Positions 1-7,732 of a stretch of 49,304 bases of DNA are shown here, piece by piece. The stretch comes from an uncultured Patescibacteria group bacterium (GTDB taxonomy: Bacteria; Patescibacteriota; Minisyncoccia; Phycocordibacterales; UBA12088), in the NCBI GenBank assembly GCA_947259245.1, contig CAMYLP010000011.1:1-49304 (forward strand). Reading direction: 5' to 3'. Position 1 is the stretch's first letter, and every line of letters begins with the position of its first letter. A program made the position numbers and the translations under genes. The notes under the pieces are model-generated. The model had not been told where the DNA came from, did not search any database, and saw nothing but the letters and a program-made list of their open reading frames with translations.

Positions 1-1199
1 GCACGGGTGAGAGATTGCATAAGAGAGGGATATTCATCGAGATAGGAGAGAGAACGGCCAGCACGTACAACGCCAAAAAGTGCGCTTACCAAGCCGCGAG
101 TGGTCGCAAGATCGACCGCATAACGGCCCGTGAGCTCCGTCTTACGTTCTTTTAACTCACGACTCGTGATACCCTGCTCCGCCCATTCGATTACCACCTC
201 TCGTAGTCGGTCACGGCCTGCTGAGAAGACGTCTGCGGGGAAAATAGCACGCGCCGACAGAAATCCTGGATAACCGTCGTCCATACCCTGTAAGCTAGCG
301 TATGCACCATACGTGAAATTGCGCTTATTGCGAAGCTCATGGAACAATCGTGATGAGAACGAACCACCCAAGACATTAACACCCATTGTCAGTGCATGAA
401 ATTCGGGATGAGTGCGGGTTATGCTCAGTGGTATGGTGTAGAGCGTGTCGACATTCATCTTGTCACGCATGGACACGATGTGCTCATTGGTCGAGACTGT
501 TTTTGTTCGCTCAACATGGACTTCGGGAAACCGCTTTGGCTTCTTGTTGGGTAATGTCTGGAGTATTTCCCGTATGGCAGCAATATCATGTGCTCGACGA
601 ACGTCTCCGCCAATGACTACCGTGGCACCAATAGAAGACATCGTCTCGCGATAAAATCTTGCTATATCTGAACAGCGTACATCCGGCAGCTCCTTTCGCA
701 CCTTATCCGGCTCTGTAATATAGTGTGGGTGACCTGACCGAAACAGTAAGTGTGACCGCGCTATCGAAGCGCGAGTGGCTGTGTCCTCGTTCATATGTAT
801 TAGCCGCGCATCCATCCGTGCTACGGCCTCCGCGAGCTCACTTTGTAGGAAACGTGGCATAGTAAGTGCCATCATTGTTGTGCGAAACGCTTCCTTGAAC
901 ACCGTCTTGCGGCACGCAAGCGTGACCACCACCTCCTCATTCGCAGAGTTTATACTAAGCTCCGCGCCCAAGAACCCAAGTTTGTCCCTAAGCTCACTAC
1001 GAGCCATTGTTCGTGTGCTACCAGGTAAGAGCTCGCTCACGAGGAGTGCAATACTTTGTTGTGACATGGTACGGTGCGTACCTCCTGGAAAAGACATGTT
1101 CACCACAATCAAGTCGCGGGTACTGGTAGGCACCATGTAGAGGTCAGCACCGTTCTCTAGGCGTTCATAATGAACGTGTTTTGTGTGTGACATTTCCAT
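1..1199 (-). CDS. M16 family peptidase-like protein, catalytically inactive partner (3' end outside window)
   Basis: 399 codons are readable before the frame leaves the window, so the C-terminus is missing. The chain has M16 (insulinase/processing peptidase) features, but where an active member carries HxxEH it reads LLVSELLPGS, so zinc cannot be bound in the usual way. Near residues 300-310 it has LRNKRNFTYGAY, matching the R...Y substrate-binding pair typical of the non-catalytic M16B subunit. The start at 1199 lies 4 bases after the stop of the active M16 gene; an alternative ATG is at 1193. No Shine-Dalgarno site is visible, consistent with translational coupling. Inference: the two products form a heterodimeric protease like mitochondrial processing peptidase or bacterial M16B pairs. 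Substrate unknown. Confidence 0.85.
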   Translation of the reverse strand, partial: MEMSHTKHVHYERLENGADLYMVPTSTRDLIVVNMSFPGGTHRTMSQQSIALLVSELLPGSTRTMARSELRDKLGFLGAELSINSANEEVVVTLACRKTVFKEAFRTTMMALTMPRFLQSELAEAVARMDARLIHMNEDTATRASIARSHLLFRSGHPHYITEPDKVRKELPDVRCSDIARFYRETMSSIGATVVIGGDVRRAHDIAAIREILQTLPNKKPKRFPEVHVERTKTVSTNEHIVSMRDKMNVDTLYTIPLSITRTHPEFHALTMGVNVLGGSFSSRLFHELRNKRNFTYGAYASLQGMDDGYPGFLSARAIFPADVFSAGRDRLREVVIEWAEQGITSRELKERKTELTGRYAVDLATTRGLVSALFGVVRAGRSLSYLDEYPSLMQSLTR

Positions 1200-1203
1200 A
1201 CCG

Positions 1204-2514
1204 TTACGTTGCGATGTAATGACCTACAGTCATTGACGTATCCGCCAGGTAGGTGCGCGCCACGCGTCGCACATCACCGGCCGTCACTTTGCTTACGAGC
1301 GCGGGTAGGTCGAAGTAGTATTTCCAGTTCCCACTTGCGATCGATTCATTGAGAACTGAGAGCATAGCGTAGTGACCGTCACGCGCAAAGACCATTTGAG
1401 TCTGTAGTTGCGCCAACACACGTGCAAGTTCAGCTCGCGTGACGCCTTCTTCCTTCAGTGTCTCGATAACATCATGTACAGCCGCCTCACTATTCACATG
1501 CGTCACCCCATCCGCTAGAGTCGCGTACAGGATCATGAGTGACGGGTCATGGAATGGTATGTAGTCACTTTTCACGGATACCGCTTGCTTAGTATCAACG
1601 AGCGCCTTGTGGAGTCGTGAGGTAACACCGTCTGCCAGTATCGAAGCGAGTGCGAGAAGTGCTGGTGTATCGATATGTAGCGCCTCCGGTACTTTATACG
1701 AAACACCAAGAATGTTCTTCGTACCAGCTCGTTGTACCTCAACGTAACGTCGTCCGGTTTGTGGTGGCTCTACCGTGTAAACCGGAGGTATATCGTGGGG
1801 TGCACGTGGGTGAACACCAAAATGTTTTTTGATGAGTGACAACACTTCATTACGTTCAACATTACCTACCACCGTGACCACTGCATTGTTCGGCCAGTAG
1901 AATGTGTCGTAAAACCGACGCAAACGTTCAATGGACACGTTTTCGATGTCCGGCAACCAACCGATGGTGCTGTGGTGGTATGGGTGCGCTTGGTATGCGG
2001 TCGCCCATATGTGCTTGTCGAGTGCTTCGAGGGGGTCGTTCTCTCCCATAGCATACTCGCTCCGAACCGCTGGCATCTCTTCTGCCCTGTCCTTTTCCGT
2101 GATGATGGCATTTCGCATGCGATCGGCCTCAAGCTCCACTGCGTAGGCAATATGCTCCTCCGGCATTACCTCGTAGTAGTTGGTACGGTCAAGCCATGTC
2201 GTCGCGTTAATCTGTGCGCCCTTTACCGCAAAGCGGTCGAGTGGCCCCACGCCGTCACGGATCTTAAAGTTTTTCGAGCCCTTGAACATAAGATGCTCCA
2301 GCAAGTGCGTAGCACCTGTATGGCCAACGGCCTCGTTACGACTACCAACAAGGTATGTCACCATGAGTCCTACAACAGGACTTGTGGGGTCGTGTTTGTA
2401 GAGTACCTTGAGACCATTCTTGGTCAGTTCATACTCCTCGACGCCGTGGTACGAACCAAGCCGGCGGTAGCCGGCTGGAACACGTGTTCTGCTGCGTGAT
2501 TGCGTCCTTGGCAT
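1204..2514 (-). CDS. M16 family zinc peptidase, active subunit
   Basis: 436 residues, the usual size of a single-chain M16B peptidase. The inverted zinc motif HLLEH is at residues 70-74, followed by the family's LMFKGS stretch. The likely third ligand is Glu153 in VRSEYAMGEND. The R...Y pair usual in the second domain is absent here and present in the product of the next gene, so the two chains look complementary. No signal peptide or membrane segment is evident; the N-terminus is Arg-rich. It starts 9 bases after the stop of the SurA-N-like gene, in what looks like one operon. Inference: processing or clean-up protease acting on peptides or exported proteins. Family assignment is secure, physiological role is not. 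Confidence 0.93.
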   Translation of the reverse strand: MPRTQSRSRTRVPAGYRRLGSYHGVEEYELTKNGLKVLYKHDPTSPVVGLMVTYLVGSRNEAVGHTGATHLLEHLMFKGSKNFKIRDGVGPLDRFAVKGAQINATTWLDRTNYYEVMPEEHIAYAVELEADRMRNAIITEKDRAEEMPAVRSEYAMGENDPLEALDKHIWATAYQAHPYHHSTIGWLPDIENVSIERLRRFYDTFYWPNNAVVTVVGNVERNEVLSLIKKHFGVHPRAPHDIPPVYTVEPPQTGRRYVEVQRAGTKNILGVSYKVPEALHIDTPALLALASILADGVTSRLHKALVDTKQAVSVKSDYIPFHDPSLMILYATLADGVTHVNSEAAVHDVIETLKEEGVTRAELARVLAQLQTQMVFARDGHYAMLSVLNESIASGNWKYYFDLPALVSKVTAGDVRRVARTYLADTSMTVGHYIAT

Positions 2515-2523
2515 GCAGTCGTT

Positions 2524-3312
2524 CTAGAGGTTAACCACTACATCAGCATCACCTCGAAGCTCTTGTATGTACGTATCGATGATCGCAGTGCTCTTTTGCT
2601 GAATGAGCTGTGTGCGCAACAGTTCGCGAACTTCCTCTATGGAAGCAGCTTCTGGTGAGTCACCTACCGCGGTATCGTATGCGAGTTGCACTTCTTCGTC
2701 GGTGACCTCAACCGACTCGATGTCCGTTGCTTCAGACACAAGCATGCGGATACGGATCTCGTTGTGCATATTTGTCCGTAACTCCTCTCGCGTAATACCG
2801 GTTGCTGAGAGCTGAGTGTTAAATGCTTCCTCCCCGCCGAAGAGCGATATGAGCGTTTCGATCTCAGCGTCAATGTCTTCTTCTGAGGTGGTGTAGCCCT
2901 GCTCGTCTGCTTTCGCGAGCAGAATGTTTACATTGATCATTTCGTCGAGGACAACCTGCTCGAAAGCAGCATCGCGTGTCGGGTCCACAGAACCGGCTGG
3001 CATCGTGTTCCGTACCTGTGCGATCTTGAGGTCGAGCTCTCCACGGGTAATATCAACCCCGTTTACTGTGGCAACCACGGTACTAGGGTCGACCTGCTCC
3101 ATTGAGGTTTCAGGTGCATCATCGGCCGGCTCAGTGTTCGTTCCGAACAGGCCTTGTGCATAACCGATAGCGACACCAAGCACAACCACAAGAACTATGA
3201 GAACTACCCATAGCTTGGATCCACTCTTCACTGGTGCAGTGGCTGGTTCTGGTGCTCCCGTGCTTGGACGTTCCTCCTCAACGGGCGTTGATTTTTCGTT
3301 GGTATCATTCAT
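2524..3312 (-). CDS. membrane-anchored SurA N-terminal-domain-like protein
   Basis: 262 residues. A Pro/Glu-rich cytoplasmic N-terminus (1-32) is followed by one membrane segment (about 34-52) and an acidic extracytoplasmic part. Residues 75-262 resemble the helical SurA_N/PpiC-associated chaperone domain: VVATVNGVDITRGELD, then a run of amphipathic helices including ...FEQVVLDEMINVNILLAKA. No parvulin isomerase domain follows, so it would act as a holdase-type chaperone rather than a peptidyl-prolyl isomerase. It is the first gene before the M16 pair (9-base gap), suggesting a small envelope protein-quality module. No confident promoter was found; a weak TTATTG lies a few bases before the ATG. 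The domain call rests on pattern recognition. Confidence 0.75.
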   Translation of the reverse strand: MNDTNEKSTPVEEERPSTGAPEPATAPVKSGSKLWVVLIVLVVVLGVAIGYAQGLFGTNTEPADDAPETSMEQVDPSTVVATVNGVDITRGELDLKIAQVRNTMPAGSVDPTRDAAFEQVVLDEMINVNILLAKADEQGYTTSEEDIDAEIETLISLFGGEEAFNTQLSATGITREELRTNMHNEIRIRMLVSEATDIESVEVTDEEVQLAYDTAVGDSPEAASIEEVRELLRTQLIQQKSTAIIDTYIQELRGDADVVVNL

Positions 3313-3383
3313 GTTAGGTTCAATAAGACTACTAGTGGCAATGTTGTACTAGGATAGCATGTGCAGCCTTCTACGCAAACTCG

Positions 3384-3854
3384 CTAACCTTTGATGTAGA
3401 GTTCAACATCGAGCTCCTCCCCTGGGGCAAGTGGGACCAAATTCAAGCGTACAGGCGTACCGTTCCATGTGGCCTGTATGGCAACGCCCTCGTCCGCTTC
3501 AAATGTCACGTGAAATGGTACCTCGTCAATCTGCTGTGGGCACTCCTCCCCTTCAAGAAGTGTGCTAAAGCGCACCTCGACGACGGTATCATTCTCAAGA
3601 AGGAATGATTCAGCTACGAGCGTGTGACATGGCGACGGCACGTCGACCATACCTGCTATCTCATGTATGCCTGCTTCAAATTTGTGTTGAGCAGTGATGA
3701 GGCGTTCCTCGACGACCGCTGCCGGTGTCTCTACCTCTGGTGGTTGTGTTTCTTGGGTGGGCGCTGAAACAAGTGTGTAGGCAAACAGTCCGATGGCAAT
3801 GAGTACCAGAACGCCAACAATAAGCAGTGCGCGTGTATTCAATCTATAATTCAT
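3384..3854 (-). CDS. hypothetical single-pass membrane protein
   Basis: 156 residues of no family I recognise. A short basic start (MNYRLNTR) precedes a hydrophobic anchor at about 9-27, then an acidic outside domain of about 125 residues. Two cysteines sit in the short contexts PSPCHT and GEECPQ and could form a disulfide outside the cell. The C-terminal half is beta-rich in appearance (alternating hydrophobics, VPFHVTFEADEG). It lies 35 bases downstream of the MgtC gene on the same strand. No Shine-Dalgarno is seen before the ATG. Confidence 0.7.
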   Translation of the reverse strand: MNYRLNTRALLIVGVLVLIAIGLFAYTLVSAPTQETQPPEVETPAAVVEERLITAQHKFEAGIHEIAGMVDVPSPCHTLVAESFLLENDTVVEVRFSTLLEGEECPQQIDEVPFHVTFEADEGVAIQATWNGTPVRLNLVPLAPGEELDVELYIKG

Positions 3855-3888
3855 AGAAATAGGTTACCCGATAATGTTCGGTGATGTG

Positions 3889-4347
3889 TTACTTGTCTTG
3901 TTCCTGGGTCAAAGTGTGTTCGAGCCAGTGTTCAATGAACCATAAGCCAACGCAGACAAAGAGCGTGAGGAACGTCGCAAACGTTGCGAGTGCATAGAGT
4001 TCAAACCCAACGGCTACACCAATGGCACTTGCCACCCACAGAGCCGCCGCGGTCGTGAGCCCTTTCAGCTCGTGCTGGAATATAATCAGTCCAGCCCCTA
4101 TAAATCCTATACCCGTCACAACACTTGACGCAAGCCGCAAAGGGTCAAAGTTAAAAACATCACTATTTGCGGAAGCGACCATGTTGCCCACCATAACGAA
4201 AAGACACGCGCCTACCGACACCAGACCAAACGTGCGCATACCCGCCTCTTTCCCAGCGAGTAGACGCTCAAGACCAACAACCGAACCGAGCACGAGCGCG
4301 ACCGCAAGTTGGATGAACATCCCAATATCTGTGGTCATGTGTTCCAT
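3889..4347 (-). CDS. MgtC/SapB family membrane protein
   Basis: 152 residues with the hallmark MgtC/SapB pattern: four to five hydrophobic segments, LGSVVGLERLLAGKEAGMRTFGLV near residues 20-43, GIGFIGAGLIIF near 80-91 and LTTAAALWVASAIGVAVG near 96-113. It carries only the membrane domain; the soluble C-terminal domain of MgtC itself is absent. MgtC proteins are linked to Mg2+ homeostasis, to inhibition of the ATP synthase and, in pathogens, to virulence; here the role is inferred only from family. Start: ATG at 4347; ATG at 4338 is possible. It follows the ATP-cone nuclease gene with a 36-base gap. Confidence 0.93.
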   Translation of the reverse strand: MEHMTTDIGMFIQLAVALVLGSVVGLERLLAGKEAGMRTFGLVSVGACLFVMVGNMVASANSDVFNFDPLRLASSVVTGIGFIGAGLIIFQHELKGLTTAAALWVASAIGVAVGFELYALATFATFLTLFVCVGLWFIEHWLEHTLTQEQDK

Positions 4348-4383
4348 AAAGGACGACGATAGTACTATTGTGAACCCTGCGGG

Positions 4384-5220
4384 CTACTGGCACAAGTGGT
4401 TAACCTCTCGAAATAGTGCATCACGACGATCTCCCGACAGTCCCAGTTCATCGAGTTCATCCGGATGTTCGTGCAGTTGCCGACAAAGTACCACACCCCG
4501 TTCCATCAGATACTGCTTGTGAGCACGTGAGAGGGTGGTGAGACAGGGTAACGGATGTACGCCAGTCTTCTCTATGAGTTGCCGTAAGTTATCTTCCTTG
4601 GGGTAATCCCACGAAAGGAGGGTCAGTCCGACGCACTCAGCAAAGATAACCGCCTGTTCTGTGAACTTGGTATTGGTGATGAGCATGCGGTCCGTGAAGT
4701 CGTGATCACTTTGATACGCGGCCCCTGCTTTAATGTCGTCGAAGCGTGCTTGGACGTACAATGCAACTTTGATGTCGCTCTTGATGCCCGAATTGTTATG
4801 AAACTTTGCTTCTGCCGCCAAGCGTACGTCGTCTCGTGACGCAAGGAGGTCCAGTTCATGCTCAACACACCTCCCCGGAATGATACGCCTATTACTTGTG
4901 GTGTACCCTCGCCGTCGGTACAGTTCGCCCAAGAAATCCTCGAACGGGTAACCGGAGGGACCAAGTTCCAGAAGCGCGCGCTTGACTGAATATCGTGCAG
5001 CTGCCGGACGTTCTAATTTGCGCAACTGTCGAAATGCTTTTTTATAGATGTCAGTCGTTCGATCCCCTTCTGTCAGCTCGCTCGCGATCTCACCTGTAAT
5101 ACGTTCGGCAATGTCGGCTCTCGCGCCGCTGTTCACCAAAGAACCGTAGAGCTTCTCGGGGTGGAACAGCTCACGTTCACCGTTCGCCTTGGTGATGAGG
5201 GGACCTCCGTTAGCGTGCAT
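4384..5220 (-). CDS. ATP-cone domain fused to Mrr-like PD-(D/E)xK nuclease
   Basis: 278 residues in three parts. Residues 8-95 form an ATP-cone: ITKANGERELFHPEKLYGSL, ITGEIASEL and YSVKRALLELGPSGYPFE match the nucleotide-sensing domain of ribonucleotide reductases and NrdR. Residues 96-205 look like a Mrr-type restriction endonuclease fold: YRRRGYTT, then HELDLLAS (candidate Asp124) and AEAKFHN (candidate Glu137 and Lys139), then ITNTKFTEQA. Residues 225-278 are a small helical tail with a helix-hairpin-helix look (LDELGLSGDRRD). Inference: a nuclease gated by ATP or dATP. There is no methylase beside it, so it is not a classic restriction-modification pair. Its first 11 bases overlap the end of the 48-codon gene upstream. 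Confidence 0.85.
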   Translation of the reverse strand: MHANGGPLITKANGERELFHPEKLYGSLVNSGARADIAERITGEIASELTEGDRTTDIYKKAFRQLRKLERPAAARYSVKRALLELGPSGYPFEDFLGELYRRRGYTTSNRRIIPGRCVEHELDLLASRDDVRLAAEAKFHNNSGIKSDIKVALYVQARFDDIKAGAAYQSDHDFTDRMLITNTKFTEQAVIFAECVGLTLLSWDYPKEDNLRQLIEKTGVHPLPCLTTLSRAHKQYLMERGVVLCRQLHEHPDELDELGLSGDRRDALFREVNHLCQ

Positions 5221-5356
5221 ATGCCCGCAAAACGGATGCTTCCTGTGGTTCCTCCCCGGTCTCTACGAACTGATTGACCGAGATAATAACCAACGCTAGC
5301 ACAAGTACCACTAGCACCAGGGCAAGCCGCGTCGGGTGTTTGTTTTCATCGTCCAT
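5210..5356 (-). CDS. 48-residue single-pass membrane peptide
   Basis: A short gene. It reads a polar start (MDDENKHPTR), a strongly hydrophobic segment (residues 11-27, rich in Leu/Val) and a polar acidic tail (about 28-48) ending AYAR. Its stop overlaps the start of the ATP-cone nuclease gene by 11 bases, so the two are probably translationally coupled. Support for reality: sharp amphipathic layout, coupling, and a TAGAAT box placed so that transcription would begin exactly at the ATG. No homologue is recognised. Inference: membrane partner or anchor for the nuclease, or simply a co-transcribed small protein. Confidence 0.6.
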   Translation of the reverse strand: MDDENKHPTRLALVLVVLVLALVIISVNQFVETGEEPQEASVLRAYAR

Positions 5357-5362
5357 GGTGTT

Positions 5363-5390
5363 ATTCTAGCGCGTTTCCACCCTACTGCAA
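5363..5390 (-). promoter_or_regulatory. candidate promoter of the 48-aa peptide/nuclease unit
   Basis: Read on the minus strand: TTGCAG (5385-5390), 16-base spacer, TAGAAT (5363-5368). The -10 has 5 of 6 consensus bases; the -35 is weak. Six bases after the -10 comes the ATG at 5356, so the mRNA should be leaderless. Confidence 0.5.
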
Positions 5391-5405
5391 CACTGGGGTG
5401 GGCGT

Positions 5406-6500
5406 TCATGCTGTGATGATACCGCCACCGAGACATACGTCTGCTTCGTAGATCACCATGCTCTGTCCTGCAGGAATGTAGCGCTGAACGGATCGGGGCG
5501 TTACTACGGCGCTCGTACTTGTCGCCTCATCTACGGTGACCTCGAACAGTTTCTGACGGTAGCGCAGACGTGCCTGGAAGACGAGAGCGTTGCCATGCTC
5601 TGCCATCGGTACGTGCCCGGAGATCCAATTGACATCGCGGAGAACTACACGAGAGACGTCGTCCAGTACTGCAGGGGAATCATTGGGGGCGACGGTGATA
5701 GTGTTGTGCAGTACGTCCTTGTCTACGACGTACAGTGGCTCCTGGATTGGCGTACGTGCCGGAACGGTAAAGCCGTGACGTTGTCCGAGTGTTAGAAAGA
5801 GCGCCCCGTCGTGTGTTCCGATGACTCTGCCCGCTTCATCGAGTACGTCGCCGGTTTTGTGGGGGATGTAGTGTGCAAGAAACTCGCGCATATGTATCTT
5901 TCCCAGAAAACAAATTCCTTGGGAGTCTTTTTTGTCCGCCGTCGGCAGCCCGTAATGTCGTGCGAGCTCACGCACGTCCTTCTTTTCGATCCCGCCCACG
6001 GGAAACAGCGTATGCATCAGGTGCTCCTGAGAGAGGGTCCAGAGGAAGTACGATTGATCCTTATTACGATCAATACTGGTCTTTAGCAGTGCTGTGTCCT
6101 GCGTAGCATCCTTGTCGATCCGTGCATAGTGTCCCGTAGCAAGAAAATCGAACCCGTGCTCCATCGCCCATGCAAACAAACCACCGAACTTAATATGCTT
6201 GTTACACATAACATCCGGATTGGGTGTGCGCCCTTTCTTGTACTCATCGATGAGGTAGTCGACGACATCATGTTCATACTCTGATGAGAGGTCTACTGTA
6301 TGGATAGGTATCCGTAGGCGTGCCGCGACCCGCATCGCGTCACGCCGCTCTTCGCGCCACGTACAGGGTAGCCACGGCGGCTGCCATGTGACAATGAACG
6401 CTCCCTCCACCTTATACCCCTGCTCCAAGAGCAGTGCAGCAGAAACGGAGCTGTCCACTCCGCCGCTCATGGCTACCAGTACCTTACCCTTCTTTTCCAT
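5406..6500 (-). CDS. mnmA: tRNA-specific 2-thiouridylase MnmA
   Basis: 364 residues, normal length. MnmA transfers sulfur to U34 of tRNA-Lys, -Glu and -Gln using ATP. Visible: the PP-loop MSGGVDSS at about residues 11-18, the first catalytic cysteine in PNPDVMCNKHIKFG, the second in SQGICFLG, and the C-terminal beta domain ending in CLGGGII. Start chosen at ATG 6500 (MEKKGKVLVAMSGG) because the PP-loop sits at the usual distance; an upstream in-frame ATG at 6521 would add seven residues with no family match. No Shine-Dalgarno is visible. The 155 bases upstream hold no further gene or recognisable promoter. Confidence 0.96.
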   Translation of the reverse strand: MEKKGKVLVAMSGGVDSSVSAALLLEQGYKVEGAFIVTWQPPWLPCTWREERRDAMRVAARLRIPIHTVDLSSEYEHDVVDYLIDEYKKGRTPNPDVMCNKHIKFGGLFAWAMEHGFDFLATGHYARIDKDATQDTALLKTSIDRNKDQSYFLWTLSQEHLMHTLFPVGGIEKKDVRELARHYGLPTADKKDSQGICFLGKIHMREFLAHYIPHKTGDVLDEAGRVIGTHDGALFLTLGQRHGFTVPARTPIQEPLYVVDKDVLHNTITVAPNDSPAVLDDVSRVVLRDVNWISGHVPMAEHGNALVFQARLRYRQKLFEVTVDEATSTSAVVTPRSVQRYIPAGQSMVIYEADVCLGGGIITA

Positions 6501-6655
6501 ATGTACGTTGTGCCACGACACACCTCTTCACGCAACAGGTAGTACGGACTTGTGGGCTTGAGCTGTGTCGCCACACGCTTCCTGTCGTTGCTACGCTACT
6601 CAGCGCGGACGTGCACGCCGAACGTGTATCGCTGTGGTAGCTAGCATGATATTGA

Positions 6656-7687
6656 TCAATCAAGGTATCGCCAACGGTTTGTCAGGTGCTCGTCGTATGT
6701 ACGGGCCATACGAAGTGTGCCGTCTCGACCGTGGAGATAAAATAGCGCGTCCGTTTCGATGGGCTGTACTGCCGCCTCGAGAGACGACAGTGACGGACTC
6801 CCGATGGGCCCGGGTGGCAGCCCTTTATGTTTGTACGTATTGTATGGATCATCCACTTCCAAATGAGAGAAGCGCGGACTGAACGTATCTGTGCGGGCGA
6901 TGAAACCAAACACCGCGTCAACCTGCAACGGCATGCCGATCTCTATCCGGTGCCACAGCACGCCCGCGATATGTTGCCGTTCCTCATGATCGTGGGCTTC
7001 CTTTTCAAGAAGTGACGCCATTGTCACGATCTCATGTACCGGCCGGCCAAAAGCGCCGATATCCTCCTCCAGAACTCTCAGATTCTCGTAGAAGGTTCCC
7101 TCAAGTTCCGCGAGCACATCGGCTGCGGTGACGTTTGGCAAGAAGAAGTAGGTGTCGGGATACAGGTAACCCTCCTTCCCTTCGGCAAGCAGTATAAAGG
7201 TGCCGGCATCGAATTTGGGGAGTACCCTCTCGAACAATTCAACCATGCGGTACGTCGTCGAACCCTCAGGGACGGTTACGCGCACAGGTTCAAGACCGAA
7301 CTCACCGCGAGTCACACGCTGTGCAGTCTCTGTGAGCGTCAACGGTTCCGTAAAGTAGTAGTCACCTGCAAGTACGCGGCCGCCTGTGCCTGCCATTGCA
7401 ACAGCAAGGCGAAAGGCGTGTACCGAGTGTACGACATTGTGCCGTTTGAGTATGTATGCTGCGTCCGTAATGGTCGAGCCCTCGGGAATGGTAATTACCT
7501 CCTCAAGCGGAAATAGGACAGGCGGTTGTTCTACGTTGTAGTACACCCACCACGATGCGAAGAGGAGAATTGCAGCCAGCATACCCGCAAAGTGCGGTGC
7601 CCGACGCTTGAACGTACCCCACCACAGCACGGCCGTCTCTTTAGCAGCGTCTCTGTATCGTTCAAGTGTCTCTCGTTGTATGGACAT
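6656..7687 (-). CDS. mltG: endolytic murein transglycosylase MltG (YceG-like)
   Basis: 343 residues, standard length. One membrane segment at about 31-50 anchors it, followed by a LysM-like part (EGSTITDAAYILKRHNVV) and the YceG catalytic domain: MASLLEKEAHD around residue 222 contains the catalytic Glu, then GMPLQVDAVFGF, YNTYKHKGLPPGPIGSPS and a C-terminal LHGRDGTLRMARTYDEH. MltG cuts nascent glycan strands and sets peptidoglycan chain length, so the cell makes or remodels a wall. The gene begins 45 bases after the stop of the 7733-8995 gene on the same strand. Confidence 0.96.
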   Translation of the reverse strand: MSIQRETLERYRDAAKETAVLWWGTFKRRAPHFAGMLAAILLFASWWVYYNVEQPPVLFPLEEVITIPEGSTITDAAYILKRHNVVHSVHAFRLAVAMAGTGGRVLAGDYYFTEPLTLTETAQRVTRGEFGLEPVRVTVPEGSTTYRMVELFERVLPKFDAGTFILLAEGKEGYLYPDTYFFLPNVTAADVLAELEGTFYENLRVLEEDIGAFGRPVHEIVTMASLLEKEAHDHEERQHIAGVLWHRIEIGMPLQVDAVFGFIARTDTFSPRFSHLEVDDPYNTYKHKGLPPGPIGSPSLSSLEAAVQPIETDALFYLHGRDGTLRMARTYDEHLTNRWRYLD

Positions 7688-7732
7688 GGTTGCGTCAGCG
7701 TATGGGACGGTGGTGAAAGACCGAGGGTGCCC

